DNA of 11,502 bases from Actinomycetes bacterium (GTDB lineage Bacteria; Actinomycetota; Acidimicrobiia; Acidimicrobiales; Acidimicrobiaceae). The stretch is taken from the NCBI GenBank assembly GCA_021823385.1, contig JAKAOC010000024.1, positions 1-11,502 of the forward strand, written 5' to 3'. The first letter of the stretch is position 1, and each line of letters opens with the position of its first letter. Below are positions 7,005 to 11,502 of the stretch, in pieces. A model generated the notes under the pieces. It was not told where the DNA came from. It was given only the letters and a program-made list of their open reading frames with translations, and did no database searches. A program made the position numbers and the translations under genes.

Positions 7005-7514
7005 GTGCACTATCGGGTTCTCACCGCAATGGCGACAGTGGTCGGGCTCGGAGCGGGTCTGGCTGCCTGTGGCGGAAATGCTCCCCAAGCTGCTCCCACT
7101 CCCCAGGGACAGGTCATTACCGGCAATGCGCCGTGGATGACAGGAGGTTCGGGGTCGGCCACGGCTGCCGCTTCCTCCACCGCGGTCAATGTCTCCATCA
7201 AGGACGTCACCACACCGGAGGGCTCTGAGCCCGCCTATGTGGGAAGCGGGGGAGTGGGAGCGGCGTCGCTCTTCTCGATGAAGGCCGGCACCACGGTCCA
7301 GGTCGTCGTCGACAACAAGGACGCCATGCCCCATACCTTCACCGTTCCGAGCCTCGGCTTGAACGAAACCATATCGCCGATGGCGGTCACCAAGTTCACG
7401 CTCACCGCAAAGACCGCCGGTACCATCAGCTGGTACTGCGCCATCCCTTGTGGTGGATATGTGATGAGCCACCCCGGCTATATGAAGGGGAGCTTCACGG
7501 TTACCGCGTCATGA
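7005..7514 (+). CDS. Cupredoxin-domain lipoprotein (third, divergent copy)
   Basis: This is a third predicted copper lipoprotein of 169 residues, closing the operon. GTG 7005 is chosen over ATG 6972 because AGGAGG (6993-6998) lies 6 nt upstream; reading it as coding would need two AGG Arg codons in a row, unlikely in this GC-rich DNA. From ATG 6972 the protein would have 11 more residues. A short signal peptide ends in lipobox 'LAAC' (C22), followed by an Ala/Pro/Ser linker (23-60). The domain has 'PHTFTVPSLGLNETI' (109-123, H110) and 'WYCAIPCGGYVMSHPGYMKG' (143-162: C145-x3-C149, H156, M160). The CuA His position is V153; H156 three residues later could serve instead, so its copper site probably differs from the two tandem copies. 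It is more compact and lacks PGWP and DDGTAPLP. It begins 34 bp after the NrfD stop and is likely a redox partner of the complex. Confidence 0.85.
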   Translation: MHYRVLTAMATVVGLGAGLAACGGNAPQAAPTPQGQVITGNAPWMTGGSGSATAAASSTAVNVSIKDVTTPEGSEPAYVGSGGVGAASLFSMKAGTTVQVVVDNKDAMPHTFTVPSLGLNETISPMAVTKFTLTAKTAGTISWYCAIPCGGYVMSHPGYMKGSFTVTAS

Positions 7515-7533
7515 AAGAGACGCGGGCAGCGGG

Positions 7534-7554
7534 CGGACGGCATCGGGCCGTCCG
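7534..7554 (+). terminator. Perfect 8-bp hairpin after the cupredoxin/NrfD operon
   Basis: CGGACGGC, loop ATCGG, and GCCGTCCG form a perfect 8-bp GC-rich stem 20 nt after the stop of the last operon gene. No T-run follows. Many actinobacterial terminators lack one, so a terminator role is reasonable but not proven. Confidence 0.5.
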
Positions 7555-7988
7555 GGGTGGAACTAGTACCTGCACCCCCCACTAGTTTCCTTGCACCCAA
7601 GGCCGGACTTCGCGCGAGAGCGTGGGGTCCGGTCTCCCACTTTAAACGGGTGCGGCTTCCGGCAATGGGGCGCCTCAGTAAGCGACCGGAGCGGTGATCC
7701 GATCCTTCGAATTTCAGCAGGGCCAAATTCTGCCAAACTGTGCGACGGCCCGTGGCCCCCGGATGCGCTGTACGGAATTTCCGCTTCGGGCCGCCCCACC
7801 CTGCCGCGGGCCAACTAGCGGGCCCCCTTTGGCCGATGCCTTCGTCGGCGCGTAGTTGCCGTAGCGGACGAGAGTGCGTCCAAGGGCCGGCGCAAAGGGG
7901 CTCGGCGACTCCTTGGGGGCATTCACAGTATGGCTTAGCGGTGGCCTGCTCCTCCGTGTCCTGCCGCGAAAGTGCGTCCTGTTTGGGG
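7555..7988. other. Gene-poor stretch with no recognisable coding sequence
   Basis: About 430 bp in which I see no coding pattern that I trust on either strand; open frames here have compositions typical of GC-rich chance frames. The one structured element is an inverted repeat, AACTAGT (7561-7567) and ACTAGTT (7581-7587), around a 13-nt spacer. The stretch separates the intact operon from the decayed mobile-element region and is probably part of that debris. Confidence 0.4.
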
Positions 7989-8570
7989 CTAGGACCCGGG
8001 ATAGGAAGAGAAGGAGCCGGCCAAGCTGATGGCCTGTGTGGCACCGTGTGCGAATGTAGCACCGTAGACGTCGTTGCCCACTGCCCACTCCAGACTGGTG
8101 TGCAAGCCGTCTGGCGCGATGTCGCAGTTCAGCAAACCACTGCCGTTGGGCAGGGGATGTGCGCCGAGGTACGTCACGATGGCCGTGGCCACTTGTCGCC
8201 AAGGGATGCTGCCATCTCCGGCGATGCCGCCACCCAAGTCTCCGGTCAGCTGAATATGCCATCCGTTAAGTTTCCAGGCGACCTCGCACGCAACCTGGGA
8301 TGCCTGGCTGCTAAAGACGGTCGCGTCCGTGCCTGACCCGATGCTCACCTGATTTGTGGTCGAACACGCGGCCGGAGGGGAGGGAGGCGCAACCGCCTGG
8401 ACTGCGGCCGCGACGCTTGGCCAGGCGTGTCCACTGAAACCTCCGTAAATGGCGGCCATGGCACCGCAGGTCCCGGTGCCAACGCCGGGATTGTTGACGG
8501 GAAGAGGACTGGGGCAGTGGAATAGCGAAACGCGATAAGGCGATGCTTGGGCTTGCACCAGGGCCGAGTT
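7989..8570 (-). pseudogene. 3' part of an unknown, probably exported protein, joined to transposase debris
   Basis: The minus-strand frame ending at the TAG at 7989-7991 reads as a coherent Ala/Gly/Ser/Thr-rich protein of about 175-190 residues. It has well-spaced Trp and Cys residues ('TGTCGAMAAIYGGF', 'AACSTTNQVSIG', 'VACEVAWKLNGWHIQLTGDL', 'LLNCDIAPDGLHTSLEWAVG'), a composition typical of secreted proteins. I do not recognise the family. Going upstream, the same frame runs directly into the IS21-type transposase remnant near 8571, so the native 5' end with its start and any signal peptide is missing. The likely history is truncation by mobile-element insertion or recombination. The exact junction is unclear (8520-8570). 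It could also be a chance frame, but the residue pattern makes this less likely. Confidence 0.45.
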
Positions 8571-8821
8571 CGCCGGCCGCCGGTTGGTGCGCCTGGCCTG
8601 TTTCCAGGCCGCCTTCTCCTCGGCCACCAGGCGGCGGAAGTTCCTCGCGCTCCCCGGTACCCGGAGGCACTGGCCAGTACCAGCAGCCGCTTGGCGGAGA
8701 TCCGCCCCCGGCAGGTGTCGATCTTGCCGGCCACCACTTCTCTGGCTCCGTCGAAGTTCCTCTCCCGCTTGACGGCGACGACGCCCGCGTCGACGTGCTC
8801 GGCAGCTGGCCTAACCGAATC
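8571..8821 (-). pseudogene. istA: IS21-family transposase (IstA) fragment with a frameshift
   Basis: On the minus strand, one frame (from about 8800) reads 'NFDGAREVVAGKIDTCRGRI' then 'SAKRLLVLASASGYRG'. A frame one base away continues 'SARNFRRLVAEEKAAWKQAR'. Joined, these match the pattern of the region ahead of the catalytic domain in IS21-type IstA proteins ('GRISAKRLLP..ARAAGY.GSARNFRRLVAEEKAAWR'). The join lies at a C4/G4 run near 8652-8655, consistent with loss of one base. A TGA at 8822-8824 interrupts the frame further upstream. The DDE catalytic core, which would follow, is absent: homology stops at about 8571, where the unknown exported protein begins. No IstB ATPase gene is present. 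The element is thus dead. The direction fits the terminal repeats at 8996-9050. The family call is from remembered pattern. Confidence 0.6.
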
Positions 8822-8995
8822 TCAGAGCTTGAGCGCGGACTGCTTTGCGACACCGACCTGGCGTTGCGTTACCAGGCGATGCTGGGCGGAGGTGAACCCG
8901 GTACCTCGGACGCGAAAAATGCCGCTTGACAGCCATAGGAGAATCACCACCAACCTCTCCGGCCGGAGGGGCACCGCGTTGCTGAACGGGTGAGG

Positions 8996-9050
8996 AGTGG
9001 GGACTTTTCTTGGCCATCAGTGGGGACCCCAGATCGCCATCAGTGGGGAC
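8996..9050. repeat. Three AGTGGGGAC direct repeats at 23-bp spacing (IS21-type terminus)
   Basis: AGTGGGGAC occurs at 8996-9004, 9019-9027 and 9042-9050, exactly 23 bp apart. The last two copies extend to GCCATCAGTGGGGAC (9013-9027, 9036-9050). IS21-family elements are known to carry multiple transposase-binding repeats at each end. The position just upstream of the minus-strand istA fragment fits one terminus of that element. The opposite end was not found in the window. Confidence 0.6.
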
Positions 9051-9117
9051 TTCTCAGTGGCCACGGACACCTGGGCCATCCCTCGTAGAGCTTTGTCCAC
9101 ACCCGAGCTCCCCCCGG

Positions 9118-9495
9118 ATGTGGATGGCCCCCTCGCGGGCCGAGGCGGCAAAAGCGATCGCGCTGTTTCGGGAGAAGTACGAGGACAAGTATCCAAAGGC
9201 GGTCGGCTGCCTCACCAAAGACGCCGAGGAGCTACTGGCCTTCTATGACTTCCCGGGGGCGCATTGGCCCCATATCCGCACCACCAACGCCATCGAGTCC
9301 ACCTTTGCCACCCTTCTTCATCGCACCGTGGGTGTAAAGGGGGCGTTCTCCAAAGCGACCGCAATGGCGATGCTGTTCCAGCTGGCACTTGAGGCCGAGA
9401 AATCCTCGCGGCGGATCAAGGGGTCGGAGAGGCTCGCAGAGGTGATCCAAGGGGTTCGCTTCGTCGACGGCGAAGCCCAGGCGCTGGCGGGCTAG
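9118..9495 (+). pseudogene. C-terminal fragment of an IS256/Mutator-family transposase
   Basis: About 125 residues match the C-terminal third of Mutator-type transposases: 'KYPKAVGCLTKDAEELLAFY', 'DFPGAHWPHIRTTNAIESTF', 'FVDGEA'. The third catalytic acidic residue (E in 'NAIES') is present, but the part carrying the first two catalytic Asp is missing, so the protein cannot transpose DNA. Coding similarity begins around 'MWMAPSRAEAAKAI' (ATG 9118). The open frame continues further 5' to about 9010 but runs into the IS21-type repeats, so that part is not transposase. The remnant ends at the TAG at 9493-9495. The 'LLHRTVGVKGAFSKATAMAM' section deviates from the usual '.RLRT..TKGAGS' pattern, consistent with drift. 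Confidence 0.8.
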
Positions 9496-9908
9496 TACCG
9501 GCTCAGGCAAACCAACGATCCGCGCAACTAGGTGCGACCGAGGCCTCCGCCAGCCTCGGTCGATAGCGGGCCATGCCTCGACGGAGAACCAGGGGGCTGC
9601 TACGCTCTGCCCTGACATTGACGCGGGGAGAGATTCCGAGTCGGCCGAAATCCTTCAGCCGCCTGCTTCCAAATTCTCCGCCCTGCGGGGTCAAAACACA
9701 AGATTCCCGTATAGCTCTCCAGAAGGCGCTCGACCATGTAGGTGGCATCGTTGACCGAATTGAGCCGGGAATTCACTGCCCGGTGCAAGTACTCCCGCAT
9801 CAGGAAAGTAAAGCGCCGCTGGCAAATGCCGGTCAACTTGGCTGAATTCGAGACGACCATTCGGAGGCAACTCCGTCGATTCAGACAGAAGCGCGATACC
9901 TATTGCTT
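9496..9908. other. Stretch without a convincing gene, between IS256 remnant and toxin gene
   Basis: About 410 bp. A strong hairpin lies at 9535-9562. A minus-strand frame (9600-9860, ATG start, 86 codons) sits 48 bp downstream of the toxin gene and has a reasonable residue mix ('FLMREYLHRAVNSRLNS'). It has no ribosome-binding site and no family I recognise. A competing plus-strand frame covers 9742-10155 but is antisense to the toxin gene for most of its length. I call neither a gene. The base composition drops toward the AT side after about 9760, marking entry to the toxin-antitoxin island. Confidence 0.35.
9535..9562. repeat. Perfect 10-bp stem-loop after the IS256 remnant
   Basis: CGACCGAGGC (9535-9544), an 8-nt loop, and GCCTCGGTCG (9553-9562) form a perfect 10-bp stem 40 nt after the transposase stop. 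No T-run follows on either strand. It may be a terminator of the transposase transcript or a folded remnant of the element's end. Confidence 0.6.
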
Positions 9909-10253
9909 CTACAAATTCATCGAGAGGCGAAGGCCCGCGTCGACGGCTCGCATGATCGACTCCGGTACCGTTCCGACGCGTTTGCCGAGTTCATTTTTAT
10001 TGATTGTTGCGACGCTCGATACGTTGACGACCGAGTCTCTGGATAGCGATGCGGCACCCTTTGGGATGGCGACGTTGCCTGGCAAGTCTTTTAGCATCAT
10101 GTTCCCTGTCATCACAGCAACAATCACGGTGGATATTTCGCTCCTATTGAATTGATCGTTCGAAACTACTAAAACTGGACGGCGGTTTGCGGGACGCGAT
10201 CCAATTGACTCGCCAAGATCTATCCAGTACACCTCACCACGCAGGGTCACCAT
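9909..10253 (-). CDS. mazF: MazF/PemK-family endoribonuclease toxin
   Basis: This 114-residue protein is typical in length for the MazF/PemK/CcdB-fold toxins, which cut mRNA in the cytoplasm at short sequences. The N-terminal signature is clear: 'RGEVYWIDLGESIGSRPANR' (5-24) followed by 'RPVLVVSNDQFN' (25-36), then 'STVIVAVMTGN' (41-51), which supplies the usual strand ending in T/S. The C-terminal half 'DSVVNVSSVATINKNELGKRVGTV' (73-96) fits the later conserved strand and helix. The start ATG overlaps the stop of the antitoxin gene (ATGGTGA, 7-nt overlap), so the two are translationally coupled. The sequence specificity cannot be read from the sequence. Codon use is less GC-rich than in the operon to the left, suggesting horizontal acquisition. 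No inactivating lesion is seen. Confidence 0.9.
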   Translation of the reverse strand: MVTLRGEVYWIDLGESIGSRPANRRPVLVVSNDQFNRSEISTVIVAVMTGNMMLKDLPGNVAIPKGAASLSRDSVVNVSSVATINKNELGKRVGTVPESIMRAVDAGLRLSMNL

Positions 10254-10510
10254 TGAGTTAAATCTCTTGCCAATACCCGTCGACTTAATGCGACTGCAAC
10301 CTCACTGGCGTCGTTGGGCGTAGCAGCGATGACCGCATTGATACGACTCGTAACACTCTCTGTCTCAAGGTCGTTTAGGAATTTGTCGGTGGCTCGCGTG
10401 AATAGTTCGGAGCGGCTCATGTGCAATTCTTTTGCGCGTCGAGTCGCTCTTTCGAGCACGTCGTCCGGCACCGAGATGGCGGTCTTGACATACCTGGTGC
10501 GATTGTTCAT
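10247..10510 (-). CDS. mazE: Ribbon-helix-helix antitoxin of the MazEF-like pair
   Basis: This is an 87-residue antitoxin. The N-terminal part, 'TRYVKTAISVPDDVLERATR' then 'RAKELHMSRSELFTRATDKF' (5-44), is a CopG/MetJ-type ribbon-helix-helix DNA-binding domain. The C-terminal tail (45-87) would wrap and inhibit the toxin. It precedes the toxin and overlaps it by 7 nt, the usual antitoxin-first order. ATG 10510 has no ribosome-binding site; a good promoter places the transcription start close to the A of the ATG, so the mRNA is probably leaderless. A perfect palindrome covers the -10 box, which fits autorepression by this protein. The mazE symbol is used in the loose MazEF sense: the DNA-binding domain is RHH, not the AbrB-type fold of E. 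coli MazE. Confidence 0.85.
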   Translation of the reverse strand: MNNRTRYVKTAISVPDDVLERATRRAKELHMSRSELFTRATDKFLNDLETESVTSRINAVIAATPNDASEVAVALSRRVLARDLTQW

Positions 10511-10515
10511 CAGAT

Positions 10516-10547
10516 CCAGTATAACTGGTACTACTGGCGACCATCAA
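10516..10547 (-). promoter_or_regulatory. Promoter and operator of the toxin-antitoxin operon
   Basis: On the minus strand, TTGATG (10547-10542) and TATACT (10523-10518) are separated by 18 bp and resemble a sigma70-type promoter. The -10 box sits inside the perfect palindrome CCAGT-ATA-ACTGG (10516-10528). Transcription should begin about 7 bp downstream of TATACT, at or next to the antitoxin ATG (10510). The layout predicts a leaderless mRNA and repression by the RHH antitoxin bound over the -10 box. The promoter lies within 10 bp of the end of the upstream broken gene. Confidence 0.6.
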
Positions 10548-10548
10548 C

Positions 10549-11373
10549 TCAGAGAACGACATTTGTGTGAACTGACTTCTTGTGCGGAGTCTTGGGTCTC
10601 CGCTTCTCGGCGTCAGTGGCGAGAAACCCTTTGGCTGCCAATATTCGTTCAAGAAACTTCTGGCCGACGTTGGTTGATGTCCAGACCCACCGGTCAGTCC
10701 CATCGAAGTTCAGGCGTTAAGATCCCCGATCGATGAGGCCGAGTGTTTGGAGACCGCTAGTGAGAGACGTAATCACCGGCTCCAAATCCGGAAGTTGCGC
10801 AGCGAGTTGCTCGGTAGTAAGCGCAGGCATCGCTCTACCGCCCGCCAGGGTTGTTTCGCTTCGACCGGAAACATCGTTTAAGGCGCGGAGGACCATCATG
10901 TGTGATGGGCTGATCTGTTCGAGCGCGCGGGTGAAGACTTGGACTTCGACTAGTTGAGCAGCGACTTCCTTATCGGCGGCGTCGGCCGCCGCCCGTGCAA
11001 GCGCGGCGAGCTGTTCCGCGTTGTCCGCATCCATCGCGAATGTGAGGATTTCGCGAAATAGCTGCGCCTTGGCGGGCGAGGCCTCGAAGTGCTCGACTAG
11101 TTCTTCCTCGGGGAGGCCTGTCAGTTTGCAAGCCATCTTTGCGAACTCGTCAATATTCTTGCGCCGGGCGTGGACCCAGAACCCTTCAACCGCTGAGATG
11201 ATTATTGATTTTGCCTATTGGTTATAGGCCATGCCGAGTGGGGCTGCATAAGGGTGGCCAATGGCGTGGGCGAGGCTCGTAGTGCCCAATACGACGGCAC
11301 CTGGTTCACCGAACTCCAGCCCTACTGCCCAAATATTCCGTGTTTGGACGGCTTGGCGCTCGCCTTCGTACAT
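10549..11373 (-). pseudogene. Unknown gene interrupted by two in-frame stop codons
   Basis: A single minus-strand frame runs 275 codons from ATG 11373 to the TGA at 10551-10549, broken only by TAG at codon 53 (11217-11215) and TAA at codon 219 (10719-10717). Sequence on both sides of each stop looks coding: '..HAIGHPYAAPLGMAYNQ' before the TAG; 'AKSIIISAVEGFWVHARRKN' and an Ala/Glu-rich helical section after it; 'LITSLTSGLQTLGLIDRGS'-like residues before the TAA, and 'RLNFDGTDRWVWTSTNVGQK' after it. The last part resembles the end of a winged-helix or similar small domain. The middle 165 codons have a start only at ATG 11136, so a 139-residue protein (11136-10717) is still possible. AGAGGGA (11384-11378) precedes ATG 11373. 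I do not recognise the family. Most likely a decaying gene; stop-codon readthrough is a remote alternative. Confidence 0.6.
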
Positions 11374-11383
11374 GGTGTCCCTC

Positions 11384-11403
11384 TTACGGGTAATAACCCG
11401 TAA
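11384..11403. promoter_or_regulatory. Perfect 8-bp inverted repeat between tRNA-Leu and the broken gene
   Basis: TTACGGGT (11384-11391), spacer AATA, and ACCCGTAA (11396-11403) form a 20-bp perfect palindrome with AT-rich centre. It lies about 10 bp upstream of ATG 11373 on the minus strand and just after the tRNA 3' end. The dyad is long enough for a dimeric repressor site or an RNA hairpin. On the plus strand the stem is followed by AAAAAA; on the minus strand the T6 precedes the stem. It is therefore not a classical terminator in either direction. Confidence 0.5.
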
Positions 11404-11408
11404 AAAAG

Positions 11409-11492
11409 TGTCGGAGGGGGGACTTGAACCCCCACGCCCTTGCGGGCACTAGCCCCTCAAGCTAGCGCGTCTGCCTATTCCGCCACTCCGAC
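11409..11492 (-). tRNA. tRNA-Leu (anticodon GAG)
   Basis: Minus-strand sequence folds as a class II tRNA. The acceptor stem is GTCGGAG (11492-11486) with CTCCGAC (11416-11410). The D-arm contains GCGGAATAGGCAGACGC. The anticodon stem CTAGC/GCTAG encloses the 7-nt loop TTGAGGG (anticodon GAG). The long variable arm has the GCCC-GCAA-GGGC stem, and the T-arm is GGGGG-TTCAAGT-CCCCC. CCA is not encoded: after discriminator A comes CTTTTTT (plus-strand aaaaaa at 11402-11407), whose T6 may serve as the transcription stop. Confidence 0.95.
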
Positions 11493-11502
11493 GCAGCAGG
11501 TT

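Noticed and set aside
8543..8929. Plus-strand frame ending in a helical, gene-like segment
   Set aside because: It is antisense to the IS21-type istA remnant for much of its length and its first half is Pro/Gly/Ser chance sequence.
8996..9050. Short CRISPR-like repeat array
   Set aside because: Repeat unit is 9-15 bp at a 23-bp period with only three copies and similar spacers; this fits IS21 transposase-binding repeats, not CRISPR.
9600..9860. Minus-strand 86-codon frame downstream of the toxin
   Set aside because: Residue mix is plausible but there is no ribosome-binding site, no family match and no conserved motif; kept only as a note in the intergenic entry.
9742..10155. Plus-strand frame of 137 codons
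   Set aside because: More than half is antisense to the well-supported toxin gene; it has a GTG start without a ribosome-binding site and no recognisable family.

Overview
The window is GC-rich bacterial DNA with short intergenic gaps, GTG/TTG starts, AGGAGG ribosome-binding sites and lipobox and Tat exports. An MpaB/DUF2236-type protein and a NarL-type regulator fit an actinobacterium. An acidophilic or metal-respiring Acidimicrobiia-like lineage is a guess from the cupredoxin/NrfD content, not something the sequence proves.

Layout. Bases 1-462 are the 3' end of a probable DUF2236/MpaB-family oxygenase. An inositol-monophosphatase-family gene follows (575-1282), with coding-like sequence running upstream of its first usable start. 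Next is a LuxR/NarL-type regulator (about 1467-2168) whose receiver domain has lost its phospho-acceptor Asp and the other conserved pocket residues. Bases 2496-7514 form a five-gene, same-strand operon: two tandem paralogous cupredoxin lipoproteins, a Tat-exported four-[4Fe-4S] ferredoxin subunit, a ten-helix NrfD/PsrC-type membrane subunit fused to an extra exported beta-rich domain, and a third cupredoxin lipoprotein. No molybdopterin subunit or cytochrome is present. The simplest reading is a membrane quinol/FeS module exchanging electrons with lipid-anchored copper proteins on the outer face of the membrane. All three cupredoxins have a CuA-like C-x3-C motif but lack the His that normally follows it. 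This operon is the most interesting system in the window.

Bases 7515-9900 are a decayed region: a hairpin after the operon, about 430 bp with no recognisable gene, the 3' part of an unknown minus-strand gene, a frameshifted IS21-type transposase (istA) fragment with three 23-bp-spaced terminal repeats, the 3' end of an IS256/Mutator-type transposase, and a strong hairpin.

Bases 9909-11492 (minus strand) look like an accessory island next to a tRNA. They hold a MazEF-like toxin-antitoxin pair with a predicted leaderless, self-operated promoter, an unknown gene of about 272 residues interrupted by two in-frame stop codons, a perfect 8-bp inverted repeat just before that gene, and tRNA-Leu(GAG) at the edge.
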